Positions 8,533-17,218 of a stretch of DNA of 64,000 nucleotides are shown here, piece after piece. The notes beneath the pieces were generated by a model. The model saw only the letters and a list, made by a program, of their open reading frames with translations, made no database searches and was not told the DNA's origin. Source of the stretch: Marinobacter vulgaris. GTDB taxonomy: Bacteria; Pseudomonadota; Gammaproteobacteria; Pseudomonadales; Oleiphilaceae. The DNA lies in NCBI RefSeq assembly GCF_003344045.1, contig NZ_QFWX01000001.1:1-64000 (forward strand), written 5' to 3'. Position numbers and translations under genes: made by a program. Position 1 is the stretch's first letter; each line of letters begins with the position of its first letter.

Positions 8533-10037
8533 AACGGCTTGCTGCGCGTCCCGTTCCGGTTTCTGGGGAATCACTGAACGGTTTTCTGCTTCGGGTCGGA
8601 AAAGTGAACTGCCTGTTCGATCCCTCAGAAATTTTCGAGGTTCTGGGATGTCATCAGTCTACAAAACGCTACAAGGGTTGGCACGAAACAGTCAGTGAAA
8701 ACTTGGTAGTTGCCCTCGAAAAAAGACTGGAGCGGCCTATTGGGCATCTGCTTACGCATTTCGCGTTAATCGACAGTCTAAGTTGGACTGATGAACTCAA
8801 CCGGATGATTCGGGATGTTCGCTATGGGTATCCGAGAATCTGTCCCAAATGCGTGGCTGAGCGCGGTATCCTGGACTGGAGATGGAACCTTGCCTTCACT
8901 TCAACATGCCCAAAACACTCGGCATTGCTTGTTTCCAGGTGTCCAAAATGCGACAAGGCGATGAAATGGTCATCGAGCCTGCTTATCGGATGCTACGGAT
9001 GTGAGGAGAGTTGGGGAGAAATCGAAGGCCAACCGGTAACTACTGTTTCGAGCACAGAATCGATGATCTGGGATACTTTGGGCAACGATCCAACCTCAAT
9101 GAATTCCGATTTAATTCACGACATCTGTCGGGCAATTGCTTATGTCATGAGGCCCTTCGATACGATTCACGACAGTATTACAGCGGCTCCACTCCTGACT
9201 GACCACTCAAGCTACGTGGCGAGGGCGTACAGAGTTCTCGAAGATCCAGAAGTTTTTGCACTTTGGCGTAAGGAATGTCATCAGCAGAGAAATGATCTAC
9301 TGCCCTTGGGCGACGCGCAACTTGAGGCTCCTTGTCAGTTGTTTGCAAAAGGACTCCTGAAAGTCTGGAATGGACCGAGCGAGGGTTTTGCGATCCCATT
9401 CGACACCTTTTCCAAGGTAAAAACGTTCCCCGAGAATACCCGATATATTTCACCGGCGCGTCGGGACAGACATTTCGAAGCCGAAGGTGGCGTTGATTAC
9501 AGGTATCAACACCGTATTTCCTCGATGGCACGAGTAACAGGCTGGGATGAACACGCTGTCCATGACCTGTTTAATGGCGAAGTTTTTCCTACCCATAAAA
9601 ATATCACCCAGTCTCGCCAGCGCCGATTTGACGGACGAGCCATGATCAGCATTTTTCTGGAATTCCCCGACTTTGCTACCGAGACTGCAATCGAGGTAAG
9701 AACTGACTCTGCGGTCTTTCGAAGGAATCTGACCACTCCAGGTCGGTTGATAAATGCTGTTCTGAGGAAGGTAGTTCCCGGAGGATTTAAGCGAGGGGAC
9801 TTGCTATCCAGTATTTACGTGGACCGATCAAGGTTTGAAGCGTGGCTTGTTAATGAGCGAACGTTGGCAACACGTCGCTCCGTCCATTTAACCGATGTCA
9901 TTGCGGCGCTTGAATGCTCCGAATCAGAAGTAGGGCGTCTCGTGGGCGAGAGGAAGCTCAAGTGGGCAACACATCGTGAATGGCAGGAATGGGTCGATGG
10001 GCCATCACTGTTCGAGTTTATGCTTCAGGGGGATTAA
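8529..10037 (+). CDS. tniQ: TniQ/TnsD-type target-site selector
   Basis: Target-choosing protein of Tn7-like elements. The family signature PVSGESLNGFLLRVG starts at residue 10. Zinc-finger ligands follow at C105/C108, C127/H130, C138/C141 and C155/C158. About 340 further residues extend beyond the TniQ domain, ending in a helix-turn-helix-like part (HLTDVIAALECSESEVGRLV). The length of 502 resembles TnsD, which recognises a fixed attachment site, more than the short TniQ proteins of CRISPR-associated elements. That makes site-specific insertion likely here (inference). It overlaps tnsC by four bases and is the last gene of the operon. Confidence 0.9.
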   Translation: MKRLAARPVPVSGESLNGFLLRVGKVNCLFDPSEIFEVLGCHQSTKRYKGWHETVSENLVVALEKRLERPIGHLLTHFALIDSLSWTDELNRMIRDVRYGYPRICPKCVAERGILDWRWNLAFTSTCPKHSALLVSRCPKCDKAMKWSSSLLIGCYGCEESWGEIEGQPVTTVSSTESMIWDTLGNDPTSMNSDLIHDICRAIAYVMRPFDTIHDSITAAPLLTDHSSYVARAYRVLEDPEVFALWRKECHQQRNDLLPLGDAQLEAPCQLFAKGLLKVWNGPSEGFAIPFDTFSKVKTFPENTRYISPARRDRHFEAEGGVDYRYQHRISSMARVTGWDEHAVHDLFNGEVFPTHKNITQSRQRRFDGRAMISIFLEFPDFATETAIEVRTDSAVFRRNLTTPGRLINAVLRKVVPGGFKRGDLLSSIYVDRSRFEAWLVNERTLATRRSVHLTDVIAALECSESEVGRLVGERKLKWATHREWQEWVDGPSLFEFMLQGD

Positions 10038-10391
10038 TTCCCCCGACCCAAAATTCTACGTCTGAAGACGCTGTCCTATTCCTACTTTCCCGTCCATGAA
10101 AACTTCCTGGAGCCCAGCCGGGTGCTTCACGTGCTTTGAGTATCCCCGCGAAAGATTGCCCAATTCCTTCACTCTATCCCTGAAATTCAATCACACCTGC
10201 TTTGCCTAATTCCCCCTTTTCAGCTATATATACAAGGATTAGGGTAGCGACTGCGCCTTTTTCCACGTGCTCGCGCAAAAATCTCACCTTAAAGGTGAAA
10301 ATGAATGAAAAATCCCACCTTAGGCTGGTCATCCCAGCTCCGTAAATTTGCAGGCACCTCCGAAACCCCCTAATCCACTAGGAGCGCGATC
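10038..10391. other. 354-base gap, putative transposon right end / attachment region
   Basis: Separates tniQ from the first core-type gene. No reading frame or RNA gene is seen. The first 230 bases are featureless; the part from 10277 holds two near-identical 15-base direct repeats and a palindrome, annotated separately. Because TnsD-type proteins direct insertion next to the 3' end of a chosen gene, and the neighbouring zinc-ribbon gene points its 3' end this way, the element boundary plausibly lies here. The exact terminus is not identified. Confidence 0.4.
10277..10322. repeat. direct repeats and palindrome near module end
   Basis: AAAAATCTCACCTTA at 10277-10291 recurs with one mismatch as AAAAATCCCACCTTA at 10308-10322, 31 bases on. 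The first copy forms part of a perfect palindrome, TCACCTTAAAGGTGA at 10284-10298. The 11-base core ATCTCACCTTA appears a third time at 10389-10399, across the stop codon of the zinc-ribbon gene. Repeats of this size and spacing could be transposase binding sites or copies of a target sequence; this is inference. Confidence 0.5.
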
Positions 10392-10715
10392 TCACCTTAT
10401 CTTTGGATCGACAGACCGGAGGAAGGTGCCACAGGCCTTGCACTGGTCCGGGGCCATCAGCTTGGCTTGCCAGCCAATTTTGTGCCCGCAGGCAGGGCAC
10501 TCCAGGCGCAATTGCAGGACGATGATAGGAGTGATCAAGACGGCAATGAGAATACCAAGCGGCCCCCAGCTATCACCGCTGGAAAGCCCGAGCTGGCTAC
10601 TGAAGACCAGAATCACGATCAGCGAAAAAAACGCGAAAATGAAATAGGTCTTGTTCCAGGACTCCCACTGCCGCAAGCGGTCGTTCTGTTCCTTGGTCAG
10701 ATAGTTTGAACTCAT
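10392..10715 (-). CDS. small membrane protein with C-terminal zinc ribbon
   Basis: A 107-residue protein with two membrane segments (YFIFAFFSLIVILVFSS and GPLGILIAVLITPIIVLQL) and then a cytoplasmic-type zinc ribbon, CPACGHKIG ... CKACGTFL. Function unknown. The start was placed at the ATG preceded by AAGG, giving an MSSNYLTKEQ N-terminus, rather than an in-frame upstream codon. Codon use and GC content match the core chromosome to its right. Its 3' end faces the transposition module and may be the attachment target (inference). Confidence 0.7.
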   Translation of the reverse strand: MSSNYLTKEQNDRLRQWESWNKTYFIFAFFSLIVILVFSSQLGLSSGDSWGPLGILIAVLITPIIVLQLRLECPACGHKIGWQAKLMAPDQCKACGTFLRSVDPKIR

Positions 10716-10773
10716 TAGTCGATACCTTGGATGCTGATACCGCAATAGTGGTGATTCAAGGCACTCATTTCAA

Positions 10774-13037
10774 TCAGGTACCCACCGGCGTTTCGACATT
10801 CAGCAGACCGGCGCTCAACGCCTTCTCGAGTTCAGCGGCAGGCAGCGGGTGGCTGATCAGGTAGCCCTGGATAAGGTCGCAGCGGTGATTTTTCAGGAAG
10901 TTCAGCTGTTCCCGGGTTTCCACCCCCTCGGCCACCACCTGGATGCCAAGATTGTGGGCCAGGTTGATGACGGCGCGGGTAATCACCGCGTCGTCGTGGC
11001 GCTCAGTGACATCGGTAATGAAGGACCTGTCGATTTTCAGCAGATCCACGGGGAAATCCCGCAGGTAACCCAGCGAGGAATAGCCAACGCCAAAGTCATC
11101 GATGGCCAGGTGCACCCCCAGCTTATGAAGTTTCGATAGCTGGTTGAGGTTGTGCTCGATATTCTGGATGAAAATCTCTTCTGTCAGCTCCACCTCCAGG
11201 CGGTCGGCGGGAACGCCATGAGCGTCCAGCACTTCCTGAATATGGTCAACAATACCTTCATCATCCAGTTCCCGGCCTGACAGGTTCACCGCAATGCGCA
11301 GATTGGCATAGGGGCTGTTCTGCCATTTCGCCAGCTGCCGGCACGCAGCCCTGACCACCCAGCGGCCAATATCGGTGATGCGCCCGCTTTCTTCCGCCAG
11401 GGGAATGAAGTCCACAGGCGGCAGAAGGCCGCGGCGGGGATGCTGCCAGCGGATCAGGGCTTCCACGCTGTTGATGGAGGAATCATTGAGATCCAGCTGG
11501 GGCTGGAGGTAAAGCACGAATTCATCGTTGGCCAGGGCCTGGTCCAGATCCTTGTCCAGCTCCAGGCGCATGACTTCCCGATCCTGCATGCCCTCGGTAT
11601 AGAACTGGTAAGTGTTGCGGCCCTGCTCCTTGGCCCGGTAAAGCGCCACGTCCGCATTACGCATCAGGGTATCAGCGTCCAGTCCGCTCTGGGGATACAC
11701 CGCGACTCCCATGGTGGCGGTGACGCCGTGCTTTTCGCCCTGGACATCAAAAGGCTCTTCAAAGCATTGCTTGATCTGGCCCAGCAGATTGATGACGTCG
11801 TCAATGGTTTCCACATGCTGTTGGCAGATCATGAATTCGTCCCCGCCGGAATAGGCGACCATGATCCTCTCGTCGCTGAGGGCGTTCAGACGCTCGGACA
11901 CCTTGATCAGCAGTTCGTCCCCGAACTGGTGACCGAGGGAATCGTTGAGCATCTGGAAGCGGTCAAGGTCGATCATTACCAGAGCTACCTGCCGCATCTG
12001 CCGGTCCGCGATACTCAGGGTGTGGACCAGGTCCTCCATGAAAAAGCGGCGGTTGGCGAGGCCAGTCAATGTGTCGGTGGTCTCGAGCCGTGCCAGATCC
12101 TGCTGTACTGCATGACGCTGGCCGATTTCCGCATCCAGTTCCTGGCGGGTTTTGAGCAACGCCTGATTGCGTTTGAGAATCTGCTGCACCAGCAAGGTTG
12201 TGAGACTGGTCAATATCCCCATACATAACATGACCACGAAAGTGACAAAGGGCCAGTCGTTGCGCTGGTCTTTCACCCAGGAAACGGACGGGGAAACTGT
12301 CAGCGTCCAGTCCATGGTTGGCAATTCAACGCTGGCACTGCTGGCGAACGAGGGGCTGGTGGTGACCGACTGGTTCAAGGCATACGTGGGGCTGCCAGCT
12401 TCCAGTATATCGATGCGGAAGGACTCCAGGGCGCGCCTGGAAAGCAGTTGCCTGGCAAGGGTCTCCATTTTGAAAACGCCGGCAATAAAACCGTTGTTGG
12501 CCTCACCGGAGAGTATGGGTGCGTAAATGACCAGTCCTTTGCCGCCCTGTTTCAGGTCGATAACGCCGGAAATATCGAGACTGCCGGTAGACCTGGCGAA
12601 TTCCAGAGCCTGCCTTCGTTCCGGTGAGAAGGCGACGTTATAGCCGATGGCCTCTTCATTGCCCGCGAGAGGTTCCATCCAGCGGATAACAAAGTTCCCG
12701 TCGATCCACTCGATTGCCTGGTAGACACCAAAATCCGCCAGGTAGTTTCGCGCATCCTGCTCCCAGACCTCCCGGGATATATACTCGGGTCGGCTGCCAG
12801 CCGTTTCGCCATTCGGCGGATGGCCTCGGCATGAACCAGGAATTCCCGCTCAAGGCGATTGGCCATGGCGAGAGCTTCGTTGTCCAGATTGACCTGGATC
12901 TGGGCGCTATCCTGCCTTTTGATGCCGTTTTGCAAAACCAGGGCTATTACCAGAAACACGAGGAAAATCAGTGCTGGAAATGCCGGGTTCAGCAAGACCC
13001 TGATAAACAGGGCTAGCGCTGAGGCAGGTTTGTCCAC
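10774..13037 (-). pseudogene. GGDEF-EAL cyclic-di-GMP protein with sensor domain, frameshifted
   Basis: Membrane-bound protein for making and/or degrading cyclic di-GMP. The N-terminus has a membrane helix (ALIFLVFLVIALVLQ), then a periplasmic CHASE-like sensor, a second membrane helix (WPFVTFVVMLCMGILTSL), a GGDEF domain with intact SGGDEF, and an EAL domain with intact EALIRWQHP. The frame breaks near 12786-12790: the sensor runs to LAADP in one frame and resumes as EYISREVWEQ in another, as expected from one missing base in a C/G run. The upstream part starts at a GTG behind GGAG at 13037. A sequencing error or real inactivation would look the same; internal restart at 12678 would spare both catalytic domains. 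Confidence 0.8.
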
Positions 13038-13151
13038 AAAGTGCTCCGGTTGCTGAAGTTCACTGAACAGGATATCGGCTGAATTATACCCATTATGAGG
13101 GATAACCGAGATGATCTGTTACCCGTTGTTGAATCCATGCCCGGAAATGGA

Positions 13152-13610
13152 CTACCGGTCTTCGCGCGGGGACACTGCTGGTTGGGTCAGAGGGGGTATG
13201 CCCAGACGTGGGATTTCCTGCTTGGGGCATTTGTCCATGACAACGGTAATGCCTGCTGCTTCCGCCCGTAACGCACCCTCCTCATTAATGACACCGAGCT
13301 GCATCCAGACAACCGGTATCTCCTGTTTGATGGCAGCGTCGATGACCGGATCGGTGCGATCAGGGGCAAGGAAAAGGTCTGCCATGTCCACCGGTGTGGT
13401 AAGCGAAGCAAGATCGGGATAAACGCGCTCACCGAGAACCGTTTTGCCCGCTAACCTGGGGTTCACCGGTATCACCCGGTATCCGCGTCCCTGAAGATAG
13501 GCCATCACCTCGTGGCTGGGGCGGTTGGATTTGTCACTGGCGCCGACCAGGGCAATAGTGCGGACGCTTTCAAGTATTTTTCGCAGCTGTTCGGGATTGT
13601 TACGGGACAT
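13152..13610 (-). CDS. CoA-binding domain protein (YccU-type)
   Basis: Single-domain Rossmann-fold CoA-binding protein of 152 residues. The nucleotide-binding start is RTIALVGASDKSNRPSHEV, followed by a GYRVIPVNP strand, and VVWMQLGVINEEGA later in the chain. The conserved MDKCPKQE ending carries a Cys typical of the family. Biochemical role unknown. The start chosen (MSRNNPEQ) avoids reading back into folX; the two genes are 16 bases apart and both read leftward, so they likely share a transcript with folE. Confidence 0.85.
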   Translation of the reverse strand: MSRNNPEQLRKILESVRTIALVGASDKSNRPSHEVMAYLQGRGYRVIPVNPRLAGKTVLGERVYPDLASLTTPVDMADLFLAPDRTDPVIDAAIKQEIPVVWMQLGVINEEGALRAEAAGITVVMDKCPKQEIPRLGIPPLTQPAVSPREDR

Positions 13611-13626
13611 GGAGGGTACCGGTTGG

Positions 13627-14007
13627 TCAGGTGGCCCGGTGTGCCTCGAGACAGACAGACACCGATTCGGCATAGCGTAACGCATGGGGCTTGTCGATTT
13701 CCACTGCTGCCCAGCTCACTGCCTCGTGCTCCATGACAATGCTGAGCACTTCATGGGTAAGGCGCTCCAGGAGGGCAAAACGGTTGCCGTCGACATGGCT
13801 GATAATCTGTTTGGTGATGGTGCGATAGTTCAGGGCCACACGGATATCGTTCTGGTTGATCGCCTCCGCAGCATCGTAGGTCAGCCGGACATTGATCAGT
13901 ACGTCCTGCTGATTGCTGATTTCCTCTTCCTTGATGCCAATATAGGCGCGTAACAGCAGGTCTTTTATGCGCACGGTTGCTTGGTGGTTTCCGGTCACGG
14001 CACTCAT
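13627..14007 (-). CDS. folX: dihydroneopterin triphosphate 2'-epimerase
   Basis: Epimerises 7,8-dihydroneopterin triphosphate to the dihydromonapterin form, in tetrahydromonapterin synthesis. Protein resemblance to Escherichia coli FolX is close over the full 126 residues, notably [29 protein letters not shown] and [15 protein letters not shown]. These distinguish it from the related aldolase FolB. The start (MSAVTGNHQ) is the ATG nearest the conserved [11 protein letters not shown]. It lies 26 bases downstream of folE, which supplies the substrate, so the pair forms a pterin operon. Confidence 0.9.
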   Translation of the reverse strand: MSAVTGNHQATVRIKDLLLRAYIGIKEEEISNQQDVLINVRLTYDAAEAINQNDIRVALNYRTITKQIISHVDGNRFALLERLTHEVLSIVMEHEAVSWAAVEIDKPHALRYAESVSVCLEAHRAT

Positions 14008-14033
14008 CTGGCCTCCTGGTTGTTGGTGGACAT

Positions 14034-14600
14034 TCAGCGGTCCCGGATCAGCGTCAGGAATTCGGTCCGTGTGGCCTGGGACTTCCTGAACTGGCCCAGC
14101 ATCATCGAGGTCTTCATACGTGAGTTCTGCTTTTCCACACCGCGCATCATCATGCACATGTGTTGGGCCTCAATAACCACGGCAACGCCTTTGGCGCCGG
14201 TGACCATTTCAATGGCCTCAGCTATTTCACGGGTGAGATTTTCCTGGATCTGCAGCCGGCGGGCATACATGTCAACAATGCGTGCAAACTTGGACAGCCC
14301 GAGAACCTTGCCCTGAGGCAGGTAGGCAATATGGCATTTGCCGATAAACGGCAACATGTGGTGCTCACACATGCTGTAAAGCTCAATGTCCTGAATCACC
14401 ACCATTTCATCCATGGCGGACTCGAAAACAGCATCATTGACCAGGACCTCGAGACTCTGCCTGTACCCCTGGGTGAGAAACTGCATGGCCTTGGCCGCCC
14501 GCAGTGGCGTGTTTTGCAGGCCCTCGCGGTGAGGATCTTCGCCCAGGCCGGCGATAATATGCTGAAAATGGCTGGCCAGGTCGTCAAGCTTGTTGGTCAT
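14034..14600 (-). CDS. folE: GTP cyclohydrolase I
   Basis: Converts GTP to 7,8-dihydroneopterin triphosphate, the first step of folate and pterin synthesis. Zinc and active-site motifs are intact: [20 protein letters not shown], then [20 protein letters not shown] and the later [14 protein letters not shown]. The 188-residue length is typical of the compact bacterial form. The start at MTNKLDDLA was chosen because the frame continues upstream only into non-conserved sequence. Its product feeds FolX, encoded next. Confidence 0.95.
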   Translation of the reverse strand: MTNKLDDLASHFQHIIAGLGEDPHREGLQNTPLRAAKAMQFLTQGYRQSLEVLVNDAVFESAMDEMVVIQDIELYSMCEHHMLPFIGKCHIAYLPQGKVLGLSKFARIVDMYARRLQIQENLTREIAEAIEMVTGAKGVAVVIEAQHMCMMMRGVEKQNSRMKTSMMLGQFRKSQATRTEFLTLIRDR

Positions 14601-14795
14601 AGAGGCTTCCGGTGTCGGTAGTCGGTTCAAAGGCGAAAGCTTAAGGGAAATTGCCAATGTCCTCCACATCTACGACTCGGCAGTTCAAAAAGACCACCCC
14701 CCGCCAACCCGGTTCGCAAAATGCCGGACCAGATATGGCGGCCCCGGGTGGTTTGATTTAGAGTTCCAGTCTTGAGCAGGTTTCAGGAATCCGCA

Positions 14796-15713
14796 ATGGA
14801 ACAGGTGACACAGGGAGCGCAGGGCCTGACAGCCAATGGCGCAGGGCAAGGGACTCTGGAGGGCTGGCAGCAGCAGGGGAAATGGTTCTCTTACGGCGGG
14901 CATGCCATTTTCAGCCGCATGGGGGGGCAGGGCGATCCCCTGGTTTTGCTGCATGGCTTTCCTACCGCGAGCTGGGACTGGAACCGGCTCTGGCCCATGC
15001 TGGCGAGGCATTACTCGCTGTTGACCCTGGACATGCTGGGCTTTGGCTTCTCGGACAAGCCGGCGCTCTATGATTACAGTATTGAAGATCAGGCGGACAT
15101 GATTGAGGGGTGGATCGCCGGCCTGGGACTGAAAAAGGTCAGTATCCTTGCCCACGATTACGGCTGCAGTGTGGCCCAGGAACTGTTGGCTCGCGAGCAG
15201 GAGGGCGTCCTGCCATTTGTCATTATTCGGGTCGGCTTTCTTAACGGGGCGCTTTTCCCGGAGGTCCACAACCCCCTGCTAATACAGAAATTGCTGCGCA
15301 GTCCGTTGGGAGGGCTGATCAGCCGGGGACTGACCCGGGCCGCTTTCGAGCGCAATCTCAGGCGCCTGTTCGGGCCCGATAATGCGCCTGCGCAGAACGA
15401 CATGGATGACTTCTGGTATCTGCTGACCTACAACAATGGCCGCGGCATCCTGCACAACCTGATTCACTTCATGGAAGAACGCCGTTGCCATCGCCATCGC
15501 TGGGTGGGTGCGCTACAGAATGCCACGCAGCCAATGAGGCTGATCTCCGGTGTCGCGGACCCGGTCTCAGGGGCGGCAATGGCCAGGCGTTATCGTGAGT
15601 TGATAACGGATGCCGATGTTATCAGTCTGCGCAATGTCGGCCATTACCCGCATTACGAGAGCGCCGCGGAAGTTTACCGGGCCTGGCGGGATTTTTGCCG
15701 GCGAACGATGTAG
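14796..15713 (+). CDS. alpha/beta hydrolase, MEST-like
   Basis: An alpha/beta hydrolase of 305 residues closely resembling the animal MEST (mesoderm-specific transcript) protein: LLHGFPTASWDWN, FGFSDKP, LAHDYGCSVAQELL, LFPEVHNPLLIQKLL and RHRWVGAL all line up. The nucleophile position is Asp121 in HDYG rather than Ser, as in haloalkane dehalogenases and epoxide hydrolases, with an acid in GVADPVS and His in VGHYPHYE. The substrate is unknown. The ATG at 14796 follows AGGA; a TTG at 14772 is an alternative. A patatin gene follows 75 bases downstream on the same strand, suggesting a lipid-related pair (inference). Confidence 0.85.
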   Translation: MEQVTQGAQGLTANGAGQGTLEGWQQQGKWFSYGGHAIFSRMGGQGDPLVLLHGFPTASWDWNRLWPMLARHYSLLTLDMLGFGFSDKPALYDYSIEDQADMIEGWIAGLGLKKVSILAHDYGCSVAQELLAREQEGVLPFVIIRVGFLNGALFPEVHNPLLIQKLLRSPLGGLISRGLTRAAFERNLRRLFGPDNAPAQNDMDDFWYLLTYNNGRGILHNLIHFMEERRCHRHRWVGALQNATQPMRLISGVADPVSGAAMARRYRELITDADVISLRNVGHYPHYESAAEVYRAWRDFCRRTM

Positions 15714-15788
15714 CCAGGTGCAATGCTGCGCCTATGGCTGCCCGGCCTGCAGTTCGATAAACTCGCTGGCTCTGATCAAGGAGCCGCT

Positions 15789-16883
15789 ATGACCGCCGTC
15801 CATACCCGCGCGCCAGCGCTGACCATTCGCGCCGGCAGCCGCGCCCTCGCACGGCTGCAGAAACAAGCCTTCACTGCAGCCGATGTGCATGTTGTGCCCG
15901 GCGCAGCCGGTGGCCCCAAGGCGCTGGGAATTTCCGGGCTGGACAGGGCAATTTTCGGGGATTTTCTGCCGCGGGTGCCCCAGGTGCGATCGCTGATTGG
16001 TTCATCAATCGGAAGCTGGCGGTTTGCAGCGGTAGCGTCCACCGATGATCCTGGGGCACAGCTGGCACGGCTGGCGGATCTGTACACTGCCCAGCGCTTC
16101 GCCAAGGGCGTCAGTATGGCCGAAGTCAGCCGCAAGAGTGTGCTGTTCCTGGAGGAGTTGTTGGCCGGCTGTGAGGAACACATCCTCAATCATCCCTGGT
16201 ATCGCCTGAATATTGTCGTGGTCCGCAGCCGCGGCATGCTGGAGCACGATACCAGGGGTCGTCTCAGCCTGGGTCTGATGAACGCCATCAGCGCCAACAT
16301 GGTCAGCCGCCGCCATCTGGGCCGTTTTATGGAGCGTGGCATCGTCCACGATGCCCGGCAAAAAGCGCCCCTGGGCAAACTGGTGGACTTCCCCAGCCAT
16401 GACATAGCCCTGAGCCGCGACAACCTGATGCCAGCCCTGCTGGCTTCCGCCTCCATTCCCATGGTGATGTCCGGCGTTCGCAACCTCCCCGGAGCACCGG
16501 ATGGACTCTATCGTGACGGTGGCCTGCTGGACTATCACCTGGATCTGCCCTACAAACAGCCTGGCGTGATTCTTTATCCCCACTTCACCGATAGGGTCGT
16601 TCCCGGCTGGTTCGACAAGACCCTGCCCTGGCGCAGGGGTGATGCCACCCGGCTGCGGGACGTGCTGCTGGTGTCGCCGTCCCCGGAATATCTGGAGACG
16701 CTCCCGGATAAAAAACTGCCGGACCGCAAGGATTTCGAGCGCTACCTTGGTGACGACGCCGGCCGTGAGCGTGCCTGGCGCAAGGCCATTGCGGAGAGTG
16801 ACCGCCTCGGCGACGAGTTCATGGAACTGGTGGAGTCCGGCCGCCTGAAAGACGTGTTGCGACCTTTGGGCGGGAAGCGCTGA
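15789..16883 (+). CDS. patatin-like phospholipase family protein
   Basis: Likely serine acyl hydrolase acting on lipid esters. The nucleophile elbow is GSSIG at residues 71-75 (Ser73), the oxyanion-type loop GAAGGPKALG is just ahead, and the Asp of the dyad lies in DGGLLDYH near residue 242. Length is 364 residues with no signal peptide or membrane segment, so cytoplasmic. The ATG at 15789 has AAGGAG upstream; frames further upstream run back toward the previous gene. The natural substrate is not known. Confidence 0.85.
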   Translation: MTAVHTRAPALTIRAGSRALARLQKQAFTAADVHVVPGAAGGPKALGISGLDRAIFGDFLPRVPQVRSLIGSSIGSWRFAAVASTDDPGAQLARLADLYTAQRFAKGVSMAEVSRKSVLFLEELLAGCEEHILNHPWYRLNIVVVRSRGMLEHDTRGRLSLGLMNAISANMVSRRHLGRFMERGIVHDARQKAPLGKLVDFPSHDIALSRDNLMPALLASASIPMVMSGVRNLPGAPDGLYRDGGLLDYHLDLPYKQPGVILYPHFTDRVVPGWFDKTLPWRRGDATRLRDVLLVSPSPEYLETLPDKKLPDRKDFERYLGDDAGRERAWRKAIAESDRLGDEFMELVESGRLKDVLRPLGGKR

Positions 16884-16963
16884 TTGCTTAAGTTGCCGGC
16901 AGCGAAAAACCTGATGTTGACTATACTTCCCGGGAATGCCAAAAAATAACCAGGGATTATCCG

Positions 16964-17218
16964 ATGACTGATGAGAAACCAGTAGTAGCCAGTACCACGC
17001 CCTATTCCGTTTTGGTGGAGGCCGGCAAAAACTATTTCTGGTGCGCCTGCGGCCGTAGCAATAGCCAGCCGTTCTGCGACGGCTCCCACAAGGGCACTGG
17101 CTTCACGCCGGTAAAATATACCGCCGAGAAAGAGGAAAAGGTGGTGTTCTGTGGCTGCAAACACACCGGAACACCACCGCTGTGCGATGGCACCCACAAC
17201 ACCCTGAGTCAGGACTGA
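16964..17218 (+). CDS. CDGSH iron-sulfur domain protein
   Basis: A small protein of 84 residues with two CDGSH-type [2Fe-2S] sites: CACGRSNSQPFCDGSH and CGCKHTGTPPLCDGTH. Each provides three Cys and one His ligand. Tandem-CDGSH proteins are cytoplasmic in bacteria and are tied to redox or iron-sulfur handling; the exact role here is unknown. Its last ten bases overlap the 3' end of the convergent znuB gene. Confidence 0.9.
   Translation: MTDEKPVVASTTPYSVLVEAGKNYFWCACGRSNSQPFCDGSHKGTGFTPVKYTAEKEEKVVFCGCKHTGTPPLCDGTHNTLSQD

Larger units (their letters stand above)
4672..10391 (+). mobile_element. Tn7-like transposition module (tnsABC-tniQ), ends unresolved
   Basis: Four overlapping or closely spaced genes encode the complete Tn7-type core: TnsA endonuclease, TnsB DDE transposase, TnsC AAA+ regulator and a TniQ/TnsD-type target selector. 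Catalytic residues are present in all. No TnsE, cas genes or CRISPR array accompany them, so target choice presumably rests on the single TniQ protein. Limits given are the gaps on either side, not proven ends: I found no convincing TGT...ACA termini or 5-base target duplication. The module abuts core-type genes on the right. Genes at 1-4671 may be cargo of the same element, which would then extend beyond the window's left edge. Confidence 0.7.

Noticed and set aside
4672..10391. CRISPR-associated transposon
   Set aside because: No cas genes, no repeat-spacer array, and the selector protein is TnsD-sized.
10038..10391. tRNA gene as attachment site
   Set aside because: No cloverleaf or conserved T-loop sequence can be formed in the gap on either strand.
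11440..12228. Rightward frame of 262 residues
   Set aside because: Antisense to the GGDEF-EAL domains, which carry intact motifs; open only because of GC bias.
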